Origin: an uncultured Roseibium sp. | GTDB taxonomy: Bacteria > Pseudomonadota > Alphaproteobacteria > Rhizobiales > Stappiaceae | Length of the DNA stretch: 64,000 bases | Direction: 5' to 3' | NCBI RefSeq assembly: GCF_963675985.1 | Contig: NZ_OY780958.1 | Span: 744,001 to 808,000 of the forward strand | Part shown: piece after piece, positions 34,062-42,473 of the stretch | How positions within the stretch are numbered: the stretch's first letter is position 1 | Layout: each line of letters starts with the position of its first letter | Notes under the pieces: model-generated | What the model was told of the DNA's origin: nothing | Databases searched by the model: none | Seen by the model: the letters and a program-made list of their open reading frames with translations, nothing else | Made by a program: the position numbers and the translations under genes

Positions 34062-35303
34062 ATGACAGCGGGAACAACGGCGACTGAAAGCAGAAGCAGC
34101 GACATGATCGTCATTGTTACGGCCGGAAGCATCGTGCTGGCGCTGGCTTTCGGCGTCAGGGCGGTCTTCGGCGGTGTCGTGCAGCCGCTCTCAGACGATT
34201 TGTTCGGCGGTCGGATCGAGATCTTTTCCCTGTCGATCGCGATCCAGAACCTTGTCTGGGGGCTGGCGCAGCCCGGTTTCGGGATGATTGCGGACAGATA
34301 CGGAGATCGGCCGGCGTTGTGGCTGGGCTTCGTGTGCTATGTCGCGGGCATGGGCGTCTGCGTTCTGGGAACAACACCGCTCGCCCAGCATCTGGGCGCG
34401 GGCGTGCTGGTCGGCATGGGCATTTCCGGCACGGCCTTCGGAACGGTGCTGGCGGTGGTCGGGCGTGTTGCTCCGCCGGACAAGCGCAGCTTCTACCTCG
34501 GCGTGGCATCCGCCATGGGCTCGGCCGGACAGGCGTTGCTGCCTTTGCTGGTATCCTGGCTGATTGCGTGGTTCGACTGGAGGATGACGCTTCTCATCGT
34601 GACCGGGCTGCTCGCGCCGATGGCTTTATGCATTCCTTTCCTGCGTGCGGGCGGACATGGCGTCGCCGAAGACGATCCGGTCGACCTTGGACGGACCGTG
34701 CGCGCTGCCTTCGGGCACACCAGCTTCCTCATGCTCAGCGCGGGGTTCTTCGTCTGCGGCTTTCATCTGGCCTTCATCACGGCGCACCTGCCGAATTTCG
34801 TTCAGAACTTCTGTACGGGCACGAGCCTGTCGCCAGAGGAGCTGCGCGGGTTGGGGCTCCGGGCGCTTGCCCTGGCGGGCTTTGCCAATATCTTCGGAAC
34901 GCTCTATGCCTCCCGGCTTGGGGGACAGTTTCCCAAGCCTTATGTTCTGGCCGTGATCTACGCGCTACGGGCGGTGGTCATCCTTGGCTTCATTTCCTTT
35001 CCCGTTACCCCGACGTCGGTGCTGGTGTTCGGGTTCGTGATGGGCGGGCTCTGGCTGTCCACCGTGCCGCTGACCAGCGCGCTGGTGCTTGGCATGTTCG
35101 GACCGAGGGCCATGGGCACCCTGTTTGGCTTCGTCTTTCTCAGCCACCAGCTCGGAAGCTTCGCAGGCGCCTGGCTGGGTGGGGTCTGGTTCGACCGCTA
35201 CGGGAGTTACGACATGGTCTGGTATGTGGCGATTATCCTGGGGCTTGCCTCCGCTGTCATCCATCTCATGGTCCAGGAGCGCCCGGCCTCCGTGCCGGCC
35301 TGA
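34062..35303 (+). CDS. Major facilitator superfamily transporter
   Basis: This 413-residue protein has about twelve hydrophobic segments. The MFS loop 2-3 motif is visible as GMIADRYGDRPALWLG, and the LGVASAMGSAGQALLPLLVSWLIAWFDWRMTLLI stretch resembles the CynX/NarK-like and sugar-phosphate exporter branches. The start follows TGAGG with good spacing. A LysE-type exporter gene starts 3 bases after its stop. Substrate unknown; the tandem of exporters under a LysR protein suggests extrusion of an amino acid or related compound. Confidence 0.88.
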   Translation: MTAGTTATESRSSDMIVIVTAGSIVLALAFGVRAVFGGVVQPLSDDLFGGRIEIFSLSIAIQNLVWGLAQPGFGMIADRYGDRPALWLGFVCYVAGMGVCVLGTTPLAQHLGAGVLVGMGISGTAFGTVLAVVGRVAPPDKRSFYLGVASAMGSAGQALLPLLVSWLIAWFDWRMTLLIVTGLLAPMALCIPFLRAGGHGVAEDDPVDLGRTVRAAFGHTSFLMLSAGFFVCGFHLAFITAHLPNFVQNFCTGTSLSPEELRGLGLRALALAGFANIFGTLYASRLGGQFPKPYVLAVIYALRAVVILGFISFPVTPTSVLVFGFVMGGLWLSTVPLTSALVLGMFGPRAMGTLFGFVFLSHQLGSFAGAWLGGVWFDRYGSYDMVWYVAIILGLASAVIHLMVQERPASVPA

Positions 35304-35306
35304 GCC

Positions 35307-35921
35307 ATGTTGGGCAAGGTCCTCCTCCTGTGGCTCGCAGCGTTCCCTTTGATGGGCAGTCCCGGGCCGGCGACACTAAGCATGGCCAGTCTGGGGGCGA
35401 CCTTCGGGGTCCGGACGAGCGTGCGGTACCTTGGCGGGATCATCGCCGGGACGACAGCTGTCCTCGTGATCATCGCCACAGGCGTTACGGCCGTTCTTGC
35501 CGCCGACCCGGTCGTGCTGAGCGCGCTCCAGATCGCCGCTGCGGCCTATATCGTCTATCTCGCCTGGAAGATCGGCACGGCCCGGTTCGGCGATCTCGGC
35601 GCGCAGGTCGAAGGCGGGCAGAAGATGGCGCTGGTCTCTTTTGTTGCCGGCTTCGGCCTGGCGATCGCCAATCCGAAGGCGTTTGCCGCGATCGGGGCTG
35701 TTTATTCCGGACATGTGATCTTTCCCGACAGTCCGGCCCTGGATGCGGCGGCCAAGGTGGCAGCCCTCACGCTGGTCATTGCCATCGTGAACACCGCATG
35801 GCTGGTGTTCGGTGCCAGTTTCGCCCGGTTCCTGACCAATCCCGTGATCGGAAGGCCGGTCAGTATCGTCTTCGCCCTTCTTCTGATCGCATCGGTCGGG
35901 TTGGCGATGTTCGGGGGATAG
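35307..35921 (+). CDS. LysE/RhtB-family amino-acid exporter
   Basis: This 204-residue membrane protein has six hydrophobic segments, the family N-terminus with SPGPATLSMASLGATFGVRTSVRYLGGIIAGT, and the conserved central NPKAFAAIGAVY. LysE/RhtB proteins export amino acids such as lysine, threonine and homoserine lactone. It follows the MFS gene by 3 bases, so they are co-transcribed. Confidence 0.9.
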   Translation: MLGKVLLLWLAAFPLMGSPGPATLSMASLGATFGVRTSVRYLGGIIAGTTAVLVIIATGVTAVLAADPVVLSALQIAAAAYIVYLAWKIGTARFGDLGAQVEGGQKMALVSFVAGFGLAIANPKAFAAIGAVYSGHVIFPDSPALDAAAKVAALTLVIAIVNTAWLVFGASFARFLTNPVIGRPVSIVFALLLIASVGLAMFGG

Positions 35922-35982
35922 GCCTTGCGGTAAGGTTTCGCGGAGCTGGTAATTCGGGCGTGTTTTGGTAGGGTTTGTCGGC

Positions 35983-36303
35983 ATGGGTGCCGCATTCAAC
36001 AAACGCATCGCCGTCGGGCTTTCCGCCTTCCTGCTGCTCACCGCCTTCATTTCCCCCGAGCAGGCGCGGAACATGCAGCGCAGTCCCTCGACCTTCGGCA
36101 CCATGCTGTGCCGCCAGTTCTGGTACCTGGAGAACAAGATCCTGGCGGAGGGCAGGGTGTGCCTGAAGTCGGATCGGGCGCGGCGGGCGTTCAAGAGGGC
36201 GAAGCCGTGTATTTCCGACGACGAGAGGATCCTGCCGCGGCGGGTGCGTGACTATCTGGCGGAACTGCGCAAGGCGGCGGCGAAGAAGGGGTGTTTCCGG
36301 TGA
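35983..36303 (+). CDS. Small secreted YARHG-like protein
   Basis: This 106-residue protein has an N-terminal hydrophobic segment (AVGLSAFLLLTAFI) that can serve as a signal peptide. The mature part, MLCRQFWYLENKILAEGRVCLKSDRARRAFKRAKPCISDDERILP, resembles YARHG-type domains (LW-x2-RN-x-I-x-A-x-G-x2-F/C) with three cysteines as in several alphaproteobacterial variants. Basic residues abound at the C-terminus. The comparison is by eye and imperfect. Function unknown. Confidence 0.6.
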   Translation: MGAAFNKRIAVGLSAFLLLTAFISPEQARNMQRSPSTFGTMLCRQFWYLENKILAEGRVCLKSDRARRAFKRAKPCISDDERILPRRVRDYLAELRKAAAKKGCFR

Positions 36304-36323
36304 GGGAAAGCGGGAGAGCGGCA

Positions 36324-36935
36324 ATGATCGACCGCAAGAAATACGACATTACCGATATGGTTCATCGCGCCAAAGGTCTTGGGGATGGGCCAGTGCTTCC
36401 GGAAGAAGTAGAGTATGCGAGAAATCTTCTGCGGGAGCGGTCGGGCGATGCCTACGGAGCGCTTTACGTTGTCGGGCTATGTGGGAAACCTGCGGACGCG
36501 CCGTTGATCGAGCGTTACCTCCATGGCAGTGAAAATGACGTTCATGTCGAGGTGGCCCTCAAAGCATTGTGCCGTTTTCTCGGCTTGATCGATCAATATC
36601 GCCCTTTGATCAGGTCATTGATCCTGGATCCGCCCGATGAGATTAGCCCCCGACGAATGACCGCCATCCATCTGGCAGAAGAATATTTTGTCGGCTTCGA
36701 CGATGACGAACTCGGCTGCAAGCTGGTGCGAATTCTCTGCGACTTCGAAGACAGCTGCCGCTCGTCCGCGCGTGATGCCTTGGCAGTAATACTCGAATTT
36801 AAGTCCGATCTCGACGACCCCTATGGTCTGGATTTCGCCGATTGGGATGAAGATTCGACGCGCATCGTTGAAGCTGCCTGCCGGAAATTCAAATGCCCGA
36901 AACCCGAACTGATGAATATGCCGGGCAGGCATTAG
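36324..36935 (+). CDS. Unknown acidic helical protein (HEAT-repeat-like)
   Basis: This 203-residue soluble protein is rich in Asp/Glu and made of paired helices, for example DAPLIERYLHGSENDVHVEVALKALCRFLGLIDQY and DELGCKLVRILCDFEDSCRSSARDALAVILEF, which read like HEAT repeats. ATG at 36324 was chosen over an earlier codon. No enzyme motif is visible. The next gene, of similar size and acidity, follows after 77 bases. Immunity proteins of polymorphic toxin systems often look like this, but no toxin gene is next to it. Confidence 0.6.
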   Translation: MIDRKKYDITDMVHRAKGLGDGPVLPEEVEYARNLLRERSGDAYGALYVVGLCGKPADAPLIERYLHGSENDVHVEVALKALCRFLGLIDQYRPLIRSLILDPPDEISPRRMTAIHLAEEYFVGFDDDELGCKLVRILCDFEDSCRSSARDALAVILEFKSDLDDPYGLDFADWDEDSTRIVEAACRKFKCPKPELMNMPGRH

Positions 36936-37012
36936 TCGTTTGCCGTCTGGTCGAGTGCGCAATTTTAACGCTACATACCGGGCGGGATTAAAGGCATTTT
37001 GGAAACCGGCGC

Positions 37013-37522
37013 ATGACCCGTCCTTCGTGGGAAATATCCGGCATCGGCGATCTGATCGGCGCGCTTTATGCGCTGGCCGACAGCGGGTATTGGAGCAAAT
37101 CCGAGATCGGGGCCTGGGCCGACAGGATCATCGCAGCGATCGAAGCACCTCAATATTGGCTGATCGATTTGAACCTGCGGGCTTCCTCCGATGTGCCCGC
37201 CTGGGACGTGGTGACTTTCGATCACGTGGACTGGCTTGTGGCAAAATTTCCAGATGACCTCGCTGACATGACTGCGGGACTTGTCCTGTTTAAATTCGAT
37301 GATGGCCGCCTGCCGGAGAAAGAGACCAGATATAAGCTCGGGGACCTCGCCGACGGAGGGTATGTAACCGGAATACAGATCGAGGATATGTGGGAGATTC
37401 CGCTGGATGACGTGCGGCTGAACCTGCTCCGGCTCCTTGGTCGGGAGGTCCTGGCCTCCGTGGATGTGGAGCGGATCTGTTCCAGCCGCAATGCTTTGCT
37501 CTCAAGCGCGCGAAAGTCATAA
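37013..37522 (+). CDS. Unknown small acidic protein
   Basis: This 169-residue soluble protein has an N-terminal helical part (SGIGDLIGALYALADSGYWSKSEIGAWADRIIAAIE) and a Trp- and Asp-rich middle (VPAWDVVTFDHVDWLVAKFPDDLADM). Nothing in it matches a family I can name. It is on the same strand as the HEAT-like gene, so the two may be co-expressed. Its base composition (AT-richer third positions than neighbours by eye, as in the preceding gene) hints at transfer. Confidence 0.55.
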   Translation: MTRPSWEISGIGDLIGALYALADSGYWSKSEIGAWADRIIAAIEAPQYWLIDLNLRASSDVPAWDVVTFDHVDWLVAKFPDDLADMTAGLVLFKFDDGRLPEKETRYKLGDLADGGYVTGIQIEDMWEIPLDDVRLNLLRLLGREVLASVDVERICSSRNALLSSARKS

Positions 37523-37655
37523 CATCCGCCGTTCGGGTTCGGCCCGAACCTGATGCAACCGGTATTTTTGGCCAAATAGCGTTGGACTCTCCGCCTTCCG
37601 CAAGGAAAGATGGCGGTCGATCGTGATTTTTGATTTTTTTGACAAGGGCTTTTCA

Positions 37656-38738
37656 GTGTTTAGAGAATTCTGCTTTGCGGTTGCCGTGATGGCATCGGGA
37701 ACCGCCATTTCACTTGGCATCGTCACGCAAGCAAACGCGTATACCCCCATTTGGTCCGCGACCGGTCTCTACGAACAGATCGTTGCCGCCGACTGCCGGG
37801 ATTGCGAGGAGGATATCGGTATTCTCATCGCCTGCACGGGCAACGGACTACCGGCCCGGGTGACGGTCAATGCGGTGGCGGCGCCGACGGGCCAGGACGG
37901 TGCGTTTTCCCCGGTCACTTTTTCCATTGATGGCCAGACTTTTACCTACCAGGCTAAAACAGTTGAGTACGGCCTGATCGGTTTCACACCGGAGTTTATG
38001 GTCGGCGATAGCGATCCGCTGATCCAGGCGCTTCAGTCCGGGCGGGAGGCTTTCGTTGTCTTCAACGGACAGCAAAGCAGGATCGGCCTTAAGGGGTCGC
38101 GTTCCGCCCTGAATATCTTCAAGGCGCATTGCGGCTGGACGCCGCAAGGATACCAGCAGAACCTGGCGCGGGCCGGCGCGGCGAGCCCGCCCGTCCGGGA
38201 CGATGTTCCGGTTATTCCAACGCCGCAGACACGGCAGCAAGCGCCGGACGCTGGGCAGCCGCAAACGGGTGTGCCGCCTTACAGCCAGACCGTGCTCGCG
38301 CCGACGCCCGCGCAGGCCGATGCGAATGGCGCTTTCTGGTTCACCGGTGATGGGTTCGGCAATGGCTCTCCCAAGTCCTTGCGGTACGGGATTCCTGAAA
38401 CGGACGCCATGGCATTTTATGCCAGCTGTGAGGAAGCCGGGCCTCAGGGAACGGCTGTGGAGCTTTACACAAGCTTCGGCGATCTGCCGCCGGGAAGTTC
38501 CGTGACGATCGCGTTTACGCATGCGTTCGGCTCGTCCTCGTATAAGGGGACGACCTTCATCGAGAACGATGAATACGCGGGGTCTCGATTCACTATCCCG
38601 AAGAGCGACCCGGTCTGGAGCGCGATTGCGGCATCGCCGCAGTTCAGCGTCGGTGTCGCCGGGCAACCGGAGGCGCGCCTGAATGGGGCTTCCGGGTCCG
38701 CCGCGATCATAGAATTCTCCAAACAGTGTAACCGGTAG
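37656..38738 (+). CDS. Secreted protein with two related beta domains, unknown function
   Basis: GTG at 37656 has AAGGG 7 bases upstream and gives a signal peptide (REFCFAVAVMASGTAISLGIVTQANA); an earlier GTG at 37623 lacks a ribosome site. The mature protein of about 330 residues holds two similar domains joined by a Pro/Gln-rich linker (about 140-215 in the mature chain). Domain 1 runs IACTGNGLPARVTVNAV to IFKAHCGW, domain 2 YASCEEAGPQGTAVELYTSF to IIEFSKQCNR. Each has an N-terminal Cys, a beta-rich middle with DPLIQAL or DPVWSAI, a hydrophobic GREAFVVFNG/SPQFSVGVAG strand and a C-terminal Cys. Function unknown. Confidence 0.75.
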   Translation: MFREFCFAVAVMASGTAISLGIVTQANAYTPIWSATGLYEQIVAADCRDCEEDIGILIACTGNGLPARVTVNAVAAPTGQDGAFSPVTFSIDGQTFTYQAKTVEYGLIGFTPEFMVGDSDPLIQALQSGREAFVVFNGQQSRIGLKGSRSALNIFKAHCGWTPQGYQQNLARAGAASPPVRDDVPVIPTPQTRQQAPDAGQPQTGVPPYSQTVLAPTPAQADANGAFWFTGDGFGNGSPKSLRYGIPETDAMAFYASCEEAGPQGTAVELYTSFGDLPPGSSVTIAFTHAFGSSSYKGTTFIENDEYAGSRFTIPKSDPVWSAIAASPQFSVGVAGQPEARLNGASGSAAIIEFSKQCNR

Positions 38739-39009
38739 TCTCCCGTCGCCCCTTGCCGCGAGACCGGTAGGGTGAGGCTCCGGCAGTGGCTCGCTAGTTG
38801 ATGAAATTCGAGGTTCGGGAAGTGGTTTCCTGGCATTGAGGAGAGGTCTCTCTCCTATCTTCAGCCTTTTTAAGAAGAATTTGCCGAAGCTTGTGGAGTT
38901 CCAGCGGTTTTCCGGTGGCAAAGCAACCCCGGCAAGGATACTCCTGTGGCGGGCGTGCCTTTGACGGGACGGGTGCGCCGGTGGCGCGAATGGGAACGAG
39001 GAGGGAGCT
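38739..39009 (+). other. Long leader of the second mgtE with hairpins
   Basis: The 271 bases before mgtE contain a perfect 7-pair hairpin AGGAGAG/CTCTCCT with loop GTCT (38839-38856), followed 10 bases later by TTTTT, and a second stem GCGCC/GGCGC near 38972-38986, then the ribosome site AGGAGGGAG next to the start. Magnesium transporter leaders are often regulated by RNA structures. I could not match it to the M-box or yybP-ykoY consensus, so it is listed only as a candidate structured leader. Confidence 0.35.
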
Positions 39010-40428
39010 ATGACACAGGCCGACATGCTTGAAGACCCGACTCCCCCCGAGGCGGAAGACCTGACCGTTCGCGACGAGGAAGGTCGCCTTAATCCGGAGT
39101 TTATCGCCGCCGTCGAAGCGGCGATCGAGGCGGAAGACGGACCGACCCTGGTCGAACTGGCTGGCGATCTGCACGAAGCCGACACCGGTGATCTGCTGGA
39201 AGCGCTCAACGAGGACGAACGCTCGGCCTATGTCCGGCTTTTGGGCGACGCCTTCGACTATACGGCGCTGACGGAAACCGACGAGGCGATCCGCCGTCAG
39301 TTGCTGGAAGCGCTGCCCAACGCTGAAATCGCCGAGGGTCTGGGCGACCTCGATTCCGACGATGCGGTCTACATCCTTGAGGACCTGGATGAGGAAGACC
39401 AGGCGGCGATCCTGGGCGAACTGCCTTATGCGGACCGGGCGCAGCTGCAGAAGTCGCTGGACTATCCGGAAGAATCCGCCGGGCGGCGGATGCAGACCGA
39501 GTTCATCGCGGTCGCCCCGTTCTGGACCGTCGGCCAGACCATTGACTATATGCGCGAGGCGCGCGACCTGCCCGACAGCTTCTACGAGATCTACGTGGTC
39601 GACCCGGCGTTCCGCTTGCTGGGGGCGGTGGCGCTCGACAAGGTGCTGCGCACCAAGCGGGACGAAAAAGTCACCTCGATCATGACCGAAACCCGTCATT
39701 GGGTGCTGGCCACGGACGACCAGGAAGAGGTCGCCCGCATGTTCGAGCGTTACAACCTGGTCTCCTGTGCCGTCGTCGACGATGCCGACCGGCTGGTCGG
39801 CGTGATGATGGTCGACGACATCGTCGACGTCATTCAGGAAGAGGCGGAAGAAGACCTGCGCGCGCTCGCCGGCGTGGGCGATGAAGAGATCTCCGACAGC
39901 GTGGTGACCATTGCCCGGTCGCGGCTGACCTGGCTCGTGGTCAATCTGGGCACCGCGGTGCTCGCCTCCGTCGTGATCGCGATGTTTGAGGATACCATTG
40001 AGGCTATGGTGGCCCTGGCGGTGCTGATGCCGATCGTCGCCTCCATGGGCGGCAATGCGGGCACACAGACCATGACGGTCGCCGTACGCGGTATTGCCAC
40101 TCAGGAACTGAGCGCGCGTAACCTGTTGCGCGTGCTGAACCGCGAAGTGCTGGTGAGTTTCGTGAACGGGATCGCGCTGGCGGTATTGATCGGCTTTACC
40201 GCCTACCTTTGGTTTTCCAATGCCGGGCTCGGCATCGTGATCGGCAGCGCGATCGTCATCAACATGCTGTTTGCCGGCCTGTCCGGCCTGCTCATTCCGA
40301 TCGCCCTCGACAAGATGAACGTGGATCCCGCGATCGCGTCCAGCGTGTTCGTGACCACGGTGACCGATGTGGTCGGCTTCTTCGCCTTCCTCGGCATCGC
40401 CGCCCTTTGGTTCAATCTGCCTTTATGA
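39010..40428 (+). CDS. mgtE: Magnesium transporter MgtE (second copy)
   Basis: This 472-residue MgtE has a strongly acidic N domain (EDLTVRDEEGRLNPE and IAEGLGDLDSDDAVYILEDLDEEDQAAILGEL), a CBS pair (about residues 140-265, with GRRMQTEFIAVAPFWTVGQ and IMTETRHWVLATDDQEEV) and five C-terminal helices with ASMGGNAGTQTMTVAVRGIAT and PAIASSVFVTTVTDVVGFFAFLGIA. It differs widely from the copy at 10446-11861. The two may divide labour under high and low Mg2+ or differ in ion. Start ATG has GAGGAGGGAG upstream. Confidence 0.94.
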   Translation: MTQADMLEDPTPPEAEDLTVRDEEGRLNPEFIAAVEAAIEAEDGPTLVELAGDLHEADTGDLLEALNEDERSAYVRLLGDAFDYTALTETDEAIRRQLLEALPNAEIAEGLGDLDSDDAVYILEDLDEEDQAAILGELPYADRAQLQKSLDYPEESAGRRMQTEFIAVAPFWTVGQTIDYMREARDLPDSFYEIYVVDPAFRLLGAVALDKVLRTKRDEKVTSIMTETRHWVLATDDQEEVARMFERYNLVSCAVVDDADRLVGVMMVDDIVDVIQEEAEEDLRALAGVGDEEISDSVVTIARSRLTWLVVNLGTAVLASVVIAMFEDTIEAMVALAVLMPIVASMGGNAGTQTMTVAVRGIATQELSARNLLRVLNREVLVSFVNGIALAVLIGFTAYLWFSNAGLGIVIGSAIVINMLFAGLSGLLIPIALDKMNVDPAIASSVFVTTVTDVVGFFAFLGIAALWFNLPL

Positions 40429-40528
40429 TCCCGCATCCTAATCGTTCGCGATAGCAGCGGTAGAATTTGCCTCGCATTGGTATTTTTTACCGGGCTCTGT
40501 CGGTCTGTTAACAGTCTCTTAAGGTCTG

Positions 40529-40556
40529 AATCCGTGTTTGCGCGGATTTTTTTCAA
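40529..40556 (+). terminator. Terminator after mgtE
   Basis: An 8-base-pair stem AATCCGTG/CGCGGATT (one GU pair) with loop TTTG is followed by a run of T, about 100 bases after the mgtE stop. Confidence 0.75.
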
Positions 40557-40635
40557 TCGGTGGTGGCATGGCTTTTGCTGCCTGATTCCCCGTTCGCGTG
40601 TCTTTTAATGGCTGATCCAATCCGGGGGAATTGAA

Positions 40636-41850
40636 ATGCAAACCGATGTTGCCTACAGGACTTTGTTTGATGGCACTGGCACTGGCGCGAGAACGGCTTT
40701 CGAGTCGCCGGCACCGCCCGATTTCAGAGACAGTTTTCCCGACCGTGCCGGCCGGCATACCGAGTTTGCGGATGAAACGTTTGAGACTGCCGGTGCCGAT
40801 CCCGAAACGGGGGAGCAGCCGGCGGCGGCGTCGGTGAGCGAGACGCTGTCGGAGACGGTCCTGGCGTTTCTGACGGCCATTCAGGAGATGGGAATCGAGA
40901 CGATCCTGGGGACCGACGGCGACGACAAGCTGTCCGGATGGACAAGCAGTGCCATTGTCGCCGGCAACGGTGACGACGTCATCAAGGCCTGGTCCGACAG
41001 CGTGGTCGATGCGGGTGCCGGCAACGATATGGTCGATGTGTGGTCCGGTAGTGCCGTCGATGCGGGTGCAGGCGACGACACCGTCCGCGCATGGAGCGAT
41101 TCTTACGTTTCCGGGGGCGAGGGGAACGACCGCATCGACATCTGGTCGAATTCGCAGGCCGACGGCGGTGCCGGGGACGATGTCATCCACGCCTGGAGCG
41201 AAACCCGGGTTTCGGGCGGAGCCGGGAATGACCGGATCGACATCTGGTCCGATTCCTATGCCGATGGCGGCGCTGGGGATGACGTGATCACTGCTCATTC
41301 CAATTCTGCTGTCAGCGGTGGCAGCGGCAACGATACTATCAATGCGCATGGCGACAGCCGTGTAGATGGCGGAAGTGGCGACGACACGATCCGGGTCGGT
41401 TCGGATTCCGTCGTGACCGGCGGGACCGGGTCCGACACCATCATAGCGTGGGGTGGTTCCGACATCAGCGGCGGCGCCGGCGACGATCAGATCAAGGTGA
41501 TCGGAGAGGGCGGCACGATCCGCTTCAACGCCGGAGACGGCCACGACCGCATGGTGCTGGGGAGCGGCGGGACGATCCGGCTTGGCGCCGGTCTGAACGC
41601 CGAGGACGTTCAGGTGAAGGTCGAAGGCAATGTGGCGACCGTGATCTTCAACGGCAGCGACGACATGTTTGAAGTCCAGATGGTGCCCGACAAGCCGGTG
41701 AATGTCGTCTTCGATAGCGGGGAGGCCTTTGCCCTGGAACCTGACGATGCCTTCAAGGTGGCCTATGAAGACGCCCGGCAGAACGTGAAACAAAAGCTGA
41801 ATGCCGGTGAGGTGGTCGGCTATGAGGACATGAAGCTTCTCATGATATAG
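40636..41850 (+). CDS. RTX-like protein with twelve 17-residue repeats
   Basis: This 404-residue protein has an N-terminal unique part (1-90), twelve repeats of 17 residues (91-294) and a C-terminal part (295-404). The consensus repeat is roughly SGGAGDDxIxAWSDSxV. GGxGxDx is the RTX calcium-binding nonapeptide core, but here each is followed by an eight-residue WS-rich spacer rather than another nonapeptide. No transmembrane segment is present; RTX proteins are usually exported by type I secretion using a C-terminal signal. The acidic C-terminus ends DMKLLMI. Function unknown; a secreted calcium-dependent adhesin or matrix protein is possible. Confidence 0.8.
   Translation: MQTDVAYRTLFDGTGTGARTAFESPAPPDFRDSFPDRAGRHTEFADETFETAGADPETGEQPAAASVSETLSETVLAFLTAIQEMGIETILGTDGDDKLSGWTSSAIVAGNGDDVIKAWSDSVVDAGAGNDMVDVWSGSAVDAGAGDDTVRAWSDSYVSGGEGNDRIDIWSNSQADGGAGDDVIHAWSETRVSGGAGNDRIDIWSDSYADGGAGDDVITAHSNSAVSGGSGNDTINAHGDSRVDGGSGDDTIRVGSDSVVTGGTGSDTIIAWGGSDISGGAGDDQIKVIGEGGTIRFNAGDGHDRMVLGSGGTIRLGAGLNAEDVQVKVEGNVATVIFNGSDDMFEVQMVPDKPVNVVFDSGEAFALEPDDAFKVAYEDARQNVKQKLNAGEVVGYEDMKLLMI
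40906..41517 (+). repeat. Twelve tandem 51-base coding repeats (17-residue RTX-like unit)
   Basis: The units run from residue 91 to 294 of the RTX-like protein. They keep phase at 51 bases with no insertion. They alternate weakly in sequence: units ending in KAW, VDVW, RAW, IDIW, HAW, IDIW have DNA near-identity between alternate units (for example NDRIDIW twice). The last four units lose the Trp (AHS, AHG, VGS). Alternation suggests growth by duplication of a two-unit block. Confidence 0.85.
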
Positions 41851-41859
41851 CGCATTAGG

Positions 41860-41894
41860 GCCTATTTGCCCCGTGTCCATAAGGGGCAATAGGC
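41860..41894. terminator. Strong hairpin between RTX-like gene and ohrR
   Basis: GCCTATTTGCCCC (41860-41872) and GGGGCAATAGGC (41883-41894) form a 12-pair stem with one bulge. It lies between the two convergent genes and touches the ohrR stop. No strong T-run follows, so it may act as a transcript-end stabiliser or weak terminator in both directions. Confidence 0.55.
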
Positions 41895-41895
41895 C

Positions 41896-42378
41896 TTAAG
41901 CGGTGGCTGCGCTTTCCAGCAGGTTGTCGCGCAGGGTGGCGATCCGGAGCTGAAGGTCTCTCAGTTCGTCCAGGGAAGTCCCGGAGGCGGCGAGGATGCA
42001 GCTGGCGAAGTCGGTTGTCTCCTGTTTCAGAGCCTTGCCCTTTTCCGTCAGCCGGATGCGCACCTGCCGCTCGTCCTTGTCGTCGCGCCCACGGGCGACG
42101 AAACCCAGGCTCTCCAGCCGTTTCAGGAGCGGCGTGACCGTGTTCGACTCCAGGTGCAGCCGGGCACCGATCTCGCCAACGAGCTGGCCGTCCTGTTCCC
42201 ACAGGGCGACCATGGCGAGATATTGCGGATAGGTCAGGCCGAGCTTTTGCAGCAGCGGCTTGTAGACCCGGTGCATGGCGTGGTTTGCCGAATAGAGCGA
42301 GAAACACAGGAACTGGCTGAGCGGAATATCTCCGATATCCGAGCGTTTCGAGGCGTCCGCGGCATGTGTGTCGTTCAT
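41896..42378 (-). CDS. ohrR: OhrR, MarR-family organic hydroperoxide sensor
   Basis: OhrR represses ohr until an organic peroxide oxidises its reactive cysteine. The 160-residue chain has the family block LSQFLCFSLYSANHAMHRVYKPLLQKLGLTYPQYLAMVALWEQ with the sensing Cys at residue 25 and a winged-helix DNA-binding part (LHLESNTVTPLLKRLESLGFVARGRDDKDERQVRIRLTEKG). A second Cys at about residue 127 (ASCILAAS) matches the two-cysteine Xanthomonas-type mechanism. It is divergent from ohr with operators in between. ATG at 42378 was taken; the longer frame reads through the regulatory region. Confidence 0.95.
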   Translation of the reverse strand: MNDTHAADASKRSDIGDIPLSQFLCFSLYSANHAMHRVYKPLLQKLGLTYPQYLAMVALWEQDGQLVGEIGARLHLESNTVTPLLKRLESLGFVARGRDDKDERQVRIRLTEKGKALKQETTDFASCILAASGTSLDELRDLQLRIATLRDNLLESAATA

Positions 42379-42418
42379 TGGATGCGCTTTCTTGTCGATT
42401 GCCTCTAAAATAATTCGC

Positions 42419-42433
42419 GCACGATATAATCGC
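42419..42433. promoter_or_regulatory. Candidate OhrR operator near ohrR
   Basis: The sequence GCACGATATAATCGC is an imperfect palindrome sharing CACGAT..AATCG with the perfect operator at 42474-42490. It lies 40 bases upstream of ohrR and probably serves autoregulation. Confidence 0.6.
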
Positions 42434-42473
42434 AACCGCTTGATTTTACGGATTGGTGGCTTATATAGATCGT

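Noticed and set aside
37608..37631. Seven-codon leader frame before the duplicated-domain protein
   Set aside because: It has a fair ribosome site but is very short and lacks regulatory codons; not called.
38739..39009. M-box or yybP-ykoY riboswitch before mgtE2
   Set aside because: The conserved core of either class could not be found by eye; only generic hairpins are seen.
40906..41517. Regular 51-base repeats considered as CRISPR or minisatellite
   Set aside because: The units are contiguous, keep frame, encode an RTX-like pattern and have no spacers.
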